Shown here piece after piece: positions 6,972-13,674 of a stretch of 25,474 nucleotides of DNA; within the stretch, counting starts at the first letter, position 1; each line of letters opens with the position of its first letter. The position numbers and the translations under genes were made by a program. The DNA comes from a virus. The DNA lies in IMG/VR virus record IMGVR_UViG_3300042990_000015, positions 1 through 25,474 of that record; one strand, written 5' to 3'. Under the pieces are notes generated by a model that saw nothing but the letters and a program-made list of their open reading frames with translations, had not been told where the DNA came from and did no database searches.

Positions 6972-7357
6972 CCAGCATTGACGTTCACTACAGCGGGCCG
7001 ATGTTCGACGGCCGCGCCGCGCATGAGGTGACAGCCTTTCTCGGCGCGGCCACCCGCGAGGTGGCCAAAGTCGGGCAGGACGATGTTGGTATCCAACTCA
7101 TCAAGGTGATCCGCCATCCGACCGGCTACTACGAGTCGCACATCGCCATCGCCCAGGCGGCGCCCACCATCTGGCGCGTGCATGACTCCGGCGTGATCTA
7201 CGGCCCCTGGTTGGAGGGGGTCGGCTCGCGGAACTTCCCGGTGACCCGCTTCAAGGGGTACTTCACCTTTCGCAAGGTGGCGATCACGCTGCGACTCAAG
7301 GCAGGCAGGATCGCCAGCAGCGTGCTTCCCCCCTACATCCGAAGGATGAACGGATGA
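6968..7357 (+). CDS. HK97 gp10-like neck/tail-connection protein
   Basis: 129 aa from GTG 6968 (GTGA overlap); GTG 6959 is a possible alternative three codons upstream. Key segments: VTAFLGAATREVAKVGQDDVGIQLIKVIRHPTGYYESHI, then YGPWLEGVGSRNFPVTRFKGYFTFRKV, which match the usual layout of HK97 gp10-like minor head-tail proteins (a helix followed by a YGPWLE...SR...FKGY block). The protein should help join tail to head completion proteins. The neighbouring adaptor and tail terminator support this. No deletions are seen and the length is near the family norm. Confidence 0.75.
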   Translation: MTSIDVHYSGPMFDGRAAHEVTAFLGAATREVAKVGQDDVGIQLIKVIRHPTGYYESHIAIAQAAPTIWRVHDSGVIYGPWLEGVGSRNFPVTRFKGYFTFRKVAITLRLKAGRIASSVLPPYIRRMNG

Positions 7358-7599
7358 GCATCTGTGAGCAGTGCGCCGCAGGCGCGGACGTGTCCGGCGC
7401 GCTGCCGCCAGACCTGCGGAGCGCGCCGGACATGCGCGAGATCGTGCGCGTGTTTCACGAGGGCTGCCCCGGTGGCACGTGGTGCGACTGTCAGCACAAG
7501 GGCACCGGTTGGCGCGGTCCGCTCGCGCGTGAGCAGGACGCGCCCATGAATGTCGGCGTCGTCCGCGAGCCAACTAACCCGGACTGGGGTGCCGCATGA
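7354..7599 (+). CDS. Small Cys-rich protein in the neck module
   Basis: 81 aa, ATG 7354 overlapping the upstream TGA (ATGA). Cysteines at about 4 and 7 (ICEQCA) and a later C-P-G-G-T-W-C-D-C cluster (about residues 38-45) could bind zinc or form disulfides. The C-terminal half (REPTNPDWGAA) is polar. The family is not recognised. The tight overlap with the neck gene before and the tail terminator gene after suggests co-translation with them. It may be an assembly accessory. Confidence 0.65.
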   Translation: MSICEQCAAGADVSGALPPDLRSAPDMREIVRVFHEGCPGGTWCDCQHKGTGWRGPLAREQDAPMNVGVVREPTNPDWGAA

Positions 7600-8048
7600 C
7601 CGGCATCCCGGATCTGCTGACGGCGCTGATGGACCACGCCCAGACGCTCGGGCGCTTCGACCGGGTGAACGGTCACGAGCCCAAGAATGCGCCCGGCAGC
7701 GGCCTGTCTCTGGCGTTCTTCCTGGTGGGGATACGCCCAGCGCCCAGCGGCCTGGCTGCTACGTCGGTCTGGGTCACCTGGGGTGCGCGGGTGTACGTGC
7801 CGTTCCTGCGCGAGCCGCAGGACGGCATCGATCCCGCCCTGCTCGCCGCCGTCACCGACCTGATGACCGAGTACTCCACCGACTTCACGCTCGGCGGGCT
7901 GCTGCGCGAGATCGACCTGCTCGGCGCGTCCGGCGGCGATCCGCTCTCGGCGCGCGCGGGCTACATCGAGCAGGACAAGACCATGTACCGCGTCGCCGAC
8001 GTGACCATTCCAATGCTGGTCAACGACGCGTTCACGCAGGGGCCCTGA
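7596..8048 (+). CDS. Tail terminator-like protein
   Basis: 150 aa, ATG 7596 in an ATGA overlap. Helical start (IPDLLTALMDHAQTLGRFDRVNGHEPKNAPGSGLSLAFFL) followed by a beta sheet (ATSVWVTWGARVYVPF) and a long helix (DPALLAAVTDLMTEYSTDF), then GGLLREIDLLGASG and a final strand. This order fits tail terminator (gpU-like) proteins, which cap the tail tube before head joining. The position between the gp10-like gene and the tail tube genes agrees. Family assignment is by architecture, not by a diagnostic motif. Confidence 0.65.
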   Translation: MTGIPDLLTALMDHAQTLGRFDRVNGHEPKNAPGSGLSLAFFLVGIRPAPSGLAATSVWVTWGARVYVPFLREPQDGIDPALLAAVTDLMTEYSTDFTLGGLLREIDLLGASGGDPLSARAGYIEQDKTMYRVADVTIPMLVNDAFTQGP

Positions 8049-8275
8049 TGCGCGCCAAGCTGCGCGCGTTCGCGCTCTCCGGTCGGGTGCACATGGTTTG
8101 GTATGCCTTCTGGGCCATTGTCTGGTTTGTGCTCTATGCACCCGGTATGACCATCTGGTCAACATCGATCGCGTTCCTGATGTTCGTCTCCCTACAGACC
8201 GCGCTCAACGGCGCGCTCCAGGGGTTCACAAGCTCACTCGGCGCCCGCAAAGCTGACCCGGAGGATGATCTGTAA
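8048..8275 (+). CDS. 75-aa two-span membrane protein
   Basis: ATG 8048 overlaps the upstream TGA (TGATG). It starts basic (MRAKLRAFALSGRVH) and then has two spans, about 16-35 (MVWYAFWAIVWFVLYAPG) and about 38-58 (TIWSTSIAFLMFVSLQTALNG). The tail is polar and ends in EDDL. The TAA stop overlaps the next ATG (TAATG). A membrane protein between tail terminator and tail tube genes is odd. It might be a moron or a superinfection or envelope-interacting protein (unproven). Confidence 0.65.
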   Translation: MRAKLRAFALSGRVHMVWYAFWAIVWFVLYAPGMTIWSTSIAFLMFVSLQTALNGALQGFTSSLGARKADPEDDL

Positions 8276-9024
8276 TGGCCAAGCAGGGCGGCATGGGTGA
8301 CCGGCTCTTCATTCAGGGCTTCGACTACTCCGGCGACGTTCAGGCGCTGGGTCGCCTCGGCGGTGGCCCTGCCCCGTGGGACACCACAGACATCACGCAG
8401 TCAGGCATCTCGCGGCTCGGGCTGGTGAAAGACGCCGGTATCGACATGGTGACCTATTTTGACGACGCCGTTGGCAAGTCCCATCCCAACCTGAAGCTGT
8501 TGCCCTATACCGATGTGCACATGATGTACTGCCGGGGCACCACGCTGGGCAACGCGTCCGCGTGCATGATCGGCAAGCAGCTCAACTACGACGGCACGCG
8601 CGGCGCTGACGGGTCGTTCACCTTCGCGGTGCAGTCCACCAACAGCGCGGGCTACCCGCTGGAGTGGGGTCGGCTCCTGACCGCCGGGCGCCGGGTGGAC
8701 GGCAGCGCCGGTAACGGCACCTCGGTGGACCTCGGCGCCGCGAGCCCCGGCGCGTTCGGGTTGCAGATGTACGTGCAGCTTTTCGCGTTCACCGGCACCA
8801 GCGTGACGATCAAGATTCAAGAGTCCAGCGACAACGCCGTGGGCGACCCGTTCGCCGATGTCGTGGGCGCCACGACCGCCGCGCTGACCGCCGTGGGTGC
8901 TGTGCGCATCGCCACCGGTGCGATCAACGTCGAGAGGTACCTGCGGGTAACGACCACAGGTACCTTCTCGAATGCCGACTTCGCTGTGATGGCGACCCGC
9001 AACGACACCGCGATTGACTACTGA
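8275..9024 (+). CDS. Virion/tail-module protein, unknown
   Basis: 249 aa, ATG 8275 sharing its first base with the upstream TAA. N-terminal GDRLFIQGFDYSGDVQALGRLGGG and TDITQSGISRLGLVKDAGIDMVTYFD resemble tail tube or baseplate proteins that start with a beta hairpin. The C-terminal half (VDLGAASPGAFGLQMYVQLFAFTGTSVTIKIQESSDN, RYLRVTTTGTFSNADFAVMATRN) looks like a galactose-binding-type beta sandwich. It could be a tail tube protein with an extra surface domain. The gene at 10520 is a better major tail candidate. The stop region overlaps the 3' end of the opposite-strand gene by 7 bp. Confidence 0.65.
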   Translation: MAKQGGMGDRLFIQGFDYSGDVQALGRLGGGPAPWDTTDITQSGISRLGLVKDAGIDMVTYFDDAVGKSHPNLKLLPYTDVHMMYCRGTTLGNASACMIGKQLNYDGTRGADGSFTFAVQSTNSAGYPLEWGRLLTAGRRVDGSAGNGTSVDLGAASPGAFGLQMYVQLFAFTGTSVTIKIQESSDNAVGDPFADVVGATTAALTAVGAVRIATGAINVERYLRVTTTGTFSNADFAVMATRNDTAIDY

Positions 9025-9908
9025 TGAATGCCGTCACGCTCGACAGCGGCGCGCTGCCAGTCGACAAGCTCGCGCGCGGCGTCTTCGATCAGCGCATCGC
9101 TGTGCGCGTACTCGACCAGCTCGGGCAGGTTCAGGTTGGCCACCTGTGCGCCGCGTGCGGTCAGGTACTGCTTGGCGTAGCCGTTGAACCAGCGGACCGG
9201 GGAGAGCAGGCCACGCTGCACCAGCGCCGCGCTGGTGGTGGTCGGGATGGCGTGCGCACTGACGATGCCCCACTCGCCGGCCACCATGTGCAGCGCGTCG
9301 GCCATCACGTTGGTGATGGCGCGCGTCGCGCGCGTCGTACGTCGGTCGCAGTCACCAACGTGACCGGTCGACTCGGTGCAGTTCCCGTAGGGCCAGCCGG
9401 CCAGCTCCTTGCCGCACGGCTCAACGAACTTGTCAGCCGGCGTGGCAGGGGTCGGCTCGGGCGCGGCGGTGCGCGCCTTGTCCAGCTCGACCAGGAACTT
9501 GTATCCGGCGTCCGTGATGGCAACGAAGCGGCGCGCGCTACTGGCGGTGGCGCCGGATGCGGTGTAGGGCTGCGTCACGTAGCCGTGCGCGACCAGCGCG
9601 TCAGCGGTGCGAGCGTTGGTGGTCAGGTAGTCAGCATTCCCAGCGTCGGCGGACGCGCGCGCGCCGAGCAGCGTGTTGATCTGGCGATCGGTGAGCTTGC
9701 CCAGCTTCGTCGCCTTGCGCGGCGCGGCGGCAGCCTTCGGCTTGTCATTAGCGGAGGGAGTCGGCTCGGCGGGAGTGGCAGCGGTCAGAGTGTCGAGCTT
9801 GGCAACGGCTTCGAGCACCAGGCCAGCGGCACCGGGCAGGCGGTAGGTGGTCTGAAGGTCCTCGGCCAGTTCGAGAAGGCGGGCGGTCAGGACGCTCGTG
9901 TCGCTCAT
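9018..9908 (-). CDS. Inverted gene with two winged-helix-like repeats
   Basis: 296 aa on the strand opposite to all surrounding late genes. The start is ATG 9908 with AAGGAG upstream; a longer frame to 9974 crosses the promoter and is rejected. After an Ala/Pro/Lys-rich linker, two similar domains appear: LTDRQINTLLGAR...ADALVAHGYVTQP...RRFVAITDAGYKFL and ITNVMADALHMVAG...AALVQRGLLSPV...QYLTARGAQV, each with the helix-wing layout of MarR-like winged helices. Between them lies a Cys cluster (EPCGKEL, GNCTES, GDCDRR). A DNA-binding moron regulator is likely; DNA binding is inference. It has its own operator-promoter at 9946-9980 and converges on the 8275 gene. Confidence 0.8.
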   Translation of the reverse strand: MSDTSVLTARLLELAEDLQTTYRLPGAAGLVLEAVAKLDTLTAATPAEPTPSANDKPKAAAAPRKATKLGKLTDRQINTLLGARASADAGNADYLTTNARTADALVAHGYVTQPYTASGATASSARRFVAITDAGYKFLVELDKARTAAPEPTPATPADKFVEPCGKELAGWPYGNCTESTGHVGDCDRRTTRATRAITNVMADALHMVAGEWGIVSAHAIPTTTSAALVQRGLLSPVRWFNGYAKQYLTARGAQVANLNLPELVEYAHSDALIEDAARELVDWQRAAVERDGIHQ

Positions 9909-9945
9909 GGTGGGCTCCTTGGGTCTGCGGGATGGGCGAGTCTTC

Positions 9946-9980
9946 ACAGTAACACGTTCCTTTTGACGAGTCAAAAGGAA
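9946..9980 (-). promoter_or_regulatory. Leftward promoter overlapped by palindromic operator
   Basis: Minus-strand -35 TTGACT (9969-9974), 17-bp spacer, -10 TACTGT (9946-9951), about 38 bp before ATG 9908. The -35 lies within an 11-bp-arm palindrome, 9957-9967 and 9970-9980 (TTCCTTTTGAC and GTCAAAAGGAA). Similar sites occur at 21794 and 23429-23476. Repressor control is the likely meaning. Confidence 0.75.
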
Positions 9981-10000
9981 TCACTGACGGAGGTGTACCG

Positions 10001-10462
10001 ATGTTCATAGATCACCAACCCTTCCGCTTCACGCCGGCACTGCCGGTCGAGCGGATGAAGACGTACGAGCTGGACGCGCCGCCGGCCACGCACTTCCGCG
10101 CGGCGCCGTGCGAGCACCCTGACGTGACCTGCCAGGCGCACGCGCACGGCTGGTCGACCACGGTGGACATCACGACCGAGCTGGGCCAGCAGCAGGCCAA
10201 CTACATCCGCTCGATGTCTGGTCGGCGCTACGTCGAGGTGCGCGCGGAGGGTGGGCTTACAACCTTCACCTTCGAACCCGGTCAGCGCTGCTTCCGCTCG
10301 GCCGAGCACCGCATCCCGCTGGAGCGCGAGCCCGCGTACCGCGTGCTATATGGCGATTGGCGAGGTAGCGAACTGGCGCGCACGCACGCGCGCGCGGCGG
10401 ACTGGGTGGAGGACTTCGCCGAGCACCAGGACGGCATCAAGACGGCGCGCGAGCGCGGGTAG
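10001..10462 (+). CDS. Conserved-looking tail-module protein, unknown
   Basis: 153 aa, ATG 10001 with GGAGG eight bases upstream, the first rightward gene after the inverted gene. The N-terminal part is rich in His, Cys and Pro (APCEHPDVTCQAHAHGW), a possible metal site. The middle reads QQANYIRSMSGRRYVEVRAEGGLTTFTFEPGQRCFRSAEHRIPLEREPAYRVLYGDWRG, and the end is helical (ADWVEDFAEHQDGIKTARERG). I have the impression this occurs in actinophage tail modules next to the major tail gene, but I cannot name a function. It may be an assembly or connector factor. Confidence 0.7.
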   Translation: MFIDHQPFRFTPALPVERMKTYELDAPPATHFRAAPCEHPDVTCQAHAHGWSTTVDITTELGQQQANYIRSMSGRRYVEVRAEGGLTTFTFEPGQRCFRSAEHRIPLEREPAYRVLYGDWRGSELARTHARAADWVEDFAEHQDGIKTARERG

Positions 10463-10519
10463 CAAGATCATTTCGCTCGAGCGTTTCGCCGGCGAGCAGG
10501 AAGACAAAAGGAGACAGAG

Positions 10520-10927
10520 ATGGCCAAAGAGTCAGGTATCGGCTGGACCACGCTCAGCGTCGACAATTCGGCGGGCGTAGCGAAGGTCATCAAGAACGAC
10601 GTGACCAACTTCCAGTTCGGCACGCCGCGCGGTGTGCAGGATGTGACAGGCGTCGACAAGTCAGCGATGGAGCGCCTGCTTCTGCTGGCTGACTTCTCGG
10701 TGTCGCTGACCGGCGTGTTCAACGACGCGACCGACTTCTCACACGACGTGTTCAAGACCGTTCCCAGCACCAGCGTCAACCGCACGGTCGCGCTGAGCGT
10801 GTCCGGCCAGACGATCAACAACGAGTGCCTGTTCACGGACTACTCGTTCACGCGCGCGCAGGATGGCTCGCTGGTCTGGCAGGCGCCCGGCGTGCTGGCT
10901 GACGGCACCGTGCCCACCTGGAGCTGA
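10520..10927 (+). CDS. Major tail (tube) protein
   Basis: 135 aa, ATG 10520 with AAAGGAGA upstream. MAKESGIGWTTLSVDNSAG, VTNFQFGTPRGVQDVTGVDKSAMERLLLLADFSVSLTGVFND, HDVFKTVPSTSVNRTVALSVSG and the end WQAPGVLADGTVPTWS form the pattern I associate with compact actinophage major tail proteins. It should polymerise into the tail tube around the tape measure protein. It sits directly before the tail-assembly chaperone and tape measure genes, the classic order. Recognition is from memory of the family pattern, with no database check. Confidence 0.75.
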   Translation: MAKESGIGWTTLSVDNSAGVAKVIKNDVTNFQFGTPRGVQDVTGVDKSAMERLLLLADFSVSLTGVFNDATDFSHDVFKTVPSTSVNRTVALSVSGQTINNECLFTDYSFTRAQDGSLVWQAPGVLADGTVPTWS

Positions 10928-10991
10928 CCGGCGCTGTAACTACACGCCGGTAATTACAAGATCAGAATTACATCGACGGAGGGTAGTCGGA

Positions 10992-11450
10992 ATGGGATAC
11001 AAGCGCAAAGCGCCAACCTACCTGCTGGTGTTCAGCGACGAGGAGATGGACGGCCTGGTGGTGCGCTGCCGGGCGATGGCGATCGCCGAAGTGGGCGGCT
11101 ACCGCACGCCCGAGGAGGTCGATGCGATGACGTACAAGGACATTCTCGACCTGAACGTGCAGCGACTGGCCGGCGAGCCGACCGACGAGCATCCCTATCC
11201 GCCGGCCATCATCGACTGGAATCTTGAAGACGACGATGGCTACCTCCTGCCGATCGAGCCGGAGTCGCTGCGCAAGCAAGACCCCAAGTTCGTGATGTCG
11301 ATCGCGCGCGCCTGGGGAGAGGCGGTGCTCGGGATCAAGATCCCTTTGGCCGAGCGCTCGACCTCTGGCGACGGATTCCCGGAGGAGTCACTGGCGATGG
11401 AACCGCTGTCGCCAAGCCCGACGAACTCGAACGGGCTGAGCGAGTCCTAG
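10992..11450 (+). CDS. Tail assembly chaperone (gpG-like)
   Basis: 152 aa, ATG 10992 with GGAGGG nearby. The N-terminus is MGYKRKAPTYLLVFSDEEMDGLVVRCRAMAIAEVGGY, followed by an acidic middle. Position right before the tape measure gene and the conserved slippery site near its 3' end identify it as the short (G) form of the siphovirus tail chaperone pair, which keeps the tape measure protein soluble during assembly. The zero-frame tail (SPSPTNSNGLSES) is low in information, as expected when most coding content lies in the shifted frame. Confidence 0.85.
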   Translation: MGYKRKAPTYLLVFSDEEMDGLVVRCRAMAIAEVGGYRTPEEVDAMTYKDILDLNVQRLAGEPTDEHPYPPAIIDWNLEDDDGYLLPIEPESLRKQDPKFVMSIARAWGEAVLGIKIPLAERSTSGDGFPEESLAMEPLSPSPTNSNGLSES

Positions 11451-11575
11451 AACTGTGTGACCGGTTCAAGAAGCTACCCAGTGAGGTGCTGGCCGAGAGC
11501 GCCGAGCTGTTGCGCCTGCTGGAGATCACCAGACGCGGCGGAACGTACGACAGACACGAGAGCGGAAGGGGGTAG
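10992..11575 (+). CDS. Tail assembly chaperone -1 frameshift product (gpGT-like)
   Basis: A canonical XXXYYYZ slippery heptamer CCCTTTG lies at 11342-11348, read in the zero frame as C-CCT-TTG. Slipping back one base joins residues 1-119 to 75 more codons ending at TAG 11573-11575. The shifted frame encodes a sensible helical extension: LERAERVLELCDRFKKLPSEV and LAESAELLRLLEITRRGG. The total is about 194 aa. This copies the G/GT arrangement known from lambda. The TAG ends in the GGGGGTAGGC junction, 5 nt before the tape measure ATG. Downstream RNA stimulators were not modelled. Confidence 0.85.
11342..11348 (+). promoter_or_regulatory. -1 programmed frameshift slippery site
   Basis: CCCTTTG in the correct register (C-CCT-TTG). 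The -1 frame stays open from here to 11575, while the zero frame stops at 11450. Confidence 0.85.
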
Positions 11576-11580
11576 GCGCG

Positions 11581-13674
11581 ATGGCCGGCAATGAAGTTGT
11601 GATCGTCGTCAGCGGTACTGACCACACCAAGCCGGCTTTCGATGGCGCCAGCAAAGGCGTCAAGGGCTTCGTTGACGAGGCCAAGCGCGCCAACCCTGAA
11701 TTGCGCAAGCTTGATGACGAGATCAAGCGCGCCGCCGACTCGGTGATGAGTCTCGGCAAGGCGATGCGCGACGGTCGCCAGGTCATGACGGTGTACGGCA
11801 AGGACGGCAAGGCGGCAATCCTCGACGTCAACACCGCGCTTGTCGCACAGCGCAAAGAGATGACCGAACTCATCAAGCAGCGTAAAGAGCTGGCCACGGT
11901 GGTCGAGCGCGAGGCGAAGCAGCAGGCGTCGCGGCTCGGACTGGGCGACGGCAAGGACACCAAGCGTCGCGGCGGCATTCTCGGGCTGTTCGCCGACGCC
12001 GCGCCCGCTGCCGCGAAGGCGGGCGCCGACGCGGCCAGCACGTTCTCAAGCGCATTCCAGTCCGGCATCATGAGTGCGTTCAAGAGCCTGCCCCCTGAGG
12101 CGCAGGGCGCCATTGTCGCCTCACTGGTAGGCGTGGCCACCATCGCCGGTCCGTTCATCGCTACGGCGCTTTCAGGTGCCATTCTCGCCGCGCTCGGTGG
12201 GGGTGTGCTCGCGGCCGGCATCGCGCTGGCGTTCAATACGCCAGCGGTCAGCTCGGCGTTCAGTGGTGTTGGCGACAAGATGTTGCAGTCACTGACGAAG
12301 GCCAGCACGCAGTTTGCCGGACCGCTGGTGCAGGCGGCGCACACCTTCGGCGATGCGTTCGCCGACATCATGCCCTCGATCGAGTCGATGTTCGGCACCA
12401 TGGCCGGCACGGTGGGACCGCTCGCCAAGGGTCTTGCCGACATGGCGCGCGAGAGCATGCCTGGCATTCAGAAGGCGGTCGAAGCCGCCGCGCCCATGTT
12501 CGTGATGATCGGCAACGAGCTGCCGCGCATCGGCGCCGCCATGTCGAGCTTCTTCGCCGACGTGGCCAGCGCGGGCCCCGGTGCTACCGCCATGTTCGAG
12601 GGCATCTTCCACGCGATTGAGGGCTCGGTCATCGTCGCCGGCAAGTTCCTGGCGCTCATGGGCGGCATCGTCGGCGGCGCGATGGTGGTCGAGAAAAGCA
12701 TCTCGAACTGGATGTCGGGCGGCAGCTTCGACGCCACGACCGAGGAGCTGGGCCACCTTGAGGGCAAGTTCCTCGACGTGGCCAGCGCGGCGCACGAAGC
12801 CGAAGGCGGCGCGGAGGGTCTGGCCAACGGGCTGGACGAGCTGTTCAACACGACGATGGATGCCGACGAGGCGGCTACCGCCTGGCTTCAGAGTCTGGAT
12901 GACTTGAAGAAGGCGCTCCAGGACGGCAAGAAAACGCTTGACCAGCACACGCAGGCTGGTCGAGACAACGTGGAAGCGCTGCGCGACTCGGTGCGCGCGG
13001 CGCAGGCTGTCTATGAAGCGGACGTCGCGCTGCACGGTGTGACCGAGGCCAACACGTCGGCCTTCAACGCGCAGATCGACCAGATCATTGCGACCGCGCG
13101 CGCCGCCGGCTTGAATGAGGCGGCGGTCCGCGCGCTGGTCGAGCAGTACAAGAAGGTGCCGGGCAACCTCGCTACGAACATCGTGCTCAACGGCGGTGGC
13201 CCTGTCTCGTCGGCGCTCCAGGGCATCACCAACCTGATGAACAGCCTGAACGGCCGGACCGCCGTGACGCATGTCGTCACCAACTACTCGGTCACGGGCA
13301 ACCGCACAGCCGGTCCGGTGATGGGCGGCTTCAACGCGCACGGCGGGATCATCGGCGCCGATGTTGGTTCGGTCATGGCCAGCACGATCCATACCGCCGC
13401 GACCGGCGGCCAGCGCGGCGGCATGACCTGGGTGGGCGAGGGTGGGCCCGAGCTGGTGCGCCTACCCTCCGGCAGCAGCGTGTACAGCGCCGGTCAGTCG
13501 CAGGCGATGGCGCAGCGCGGCGAGGTGGGCGGCAGCGCCGGGCAGCACGTAATCATCGAGTTCAAGAGCAACGGCAGCGCCTTCGAAGACGCCATGCTCG
13601 GCGTCATCCAGAAGGCCATCCGCATCCGTGGCGGCAACGTCCAGGTTGTACTCGGCAACGGGCGGTCGGAGTGA
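11581..13674 (+). CDS. Tape measure protein
   Basis: 697 aa, ATG 11581 after GGAAGGGGG. It sets tail length and helps DNA entry. The N-terminus is a long helical region (VKGFVDEAKRANPELRKLDDEIKRAADSVMSLGKAMRDG). A hydrophobic block at residues about 176-218 (GAIVASLVGVATIAGPFIAT, then SGAILAALGGGVLAAGIALAF) could insert in the host membrane. Coiled coils follow at about 440-500. The C-terminus has the usual GGIIGADVGS...GGMTWVGEGGPELVRLPSGSSVYSAGQS segment. At roughly 1.5 angstrom per residue, 697 aa implies a tail near 100 nm (inference). Overlap with the next gene is GTGA. Confidence 0.93.
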   Translation: MAGNEVVIVVSGTDHTKPAFDGASKGVKGFVDEAKRANPELRKLDDEIKRAADSVMSLGKAMRDGRQVMTVYGKDGKAAILDVNTALVAQRKEMTELIKQRKELATVVEREAKQQASRLGLGDGKDTKRRGGILGLFADAAPAAAKAGADAASTFSSAFQSGIMSAFKSLPPEAQGAIVASLVGVATIAGPFIATALSGAILAALGGGVLAAGIALAFNTPAVSSAFSGVGDKMLQSLTKASTQFAGPLVQAAHTFGDAFADIMPSIESMFGTMAGTVGPLAKGLADMARESMPGIQKAVEAAAPMFVMIGNELPRIGAAMSSFFADVASAGPGATAMFEGIFHAIEGSVIVAGKFLALMGGIVGGAMVVEKSISNWMSGGSFDATTEELGHLEGKFLDVASAAHEAEGGAEGLANGLDELFNTTMDADEAATAWLQSLDDLKKALQDGKKTLDQHTQAGRDNVEALRDSVRAAQAVYEADVALHGVTEANTSAFNAQIDQIIATARAAGLNEAAVRALVEQYKKVPGNLATNIVLNGGGPVSSALQGITNLMNSLNGRTAVTHVVTNYSVTGNRTAGPVMGGFNAHGGIIGADVGSVMASTIHTAATGGQRGGMTWVGEGGPELVRLPSGSSVYSAGQSQAMAQRGEVGGSAGQHVIIEFKSNGSAFEDAMLGVIQKAIRIRGGNVQVVLGNGRSE

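Noticed and set aside
9024-10010. 328-codon plus-strand frame opposite the inverted gene
   Set aside because: It mirrors the minus-strand gene, which has a good start, promoter and ribosome site; the plus frame is an antisense shadow of GC-rich coding.
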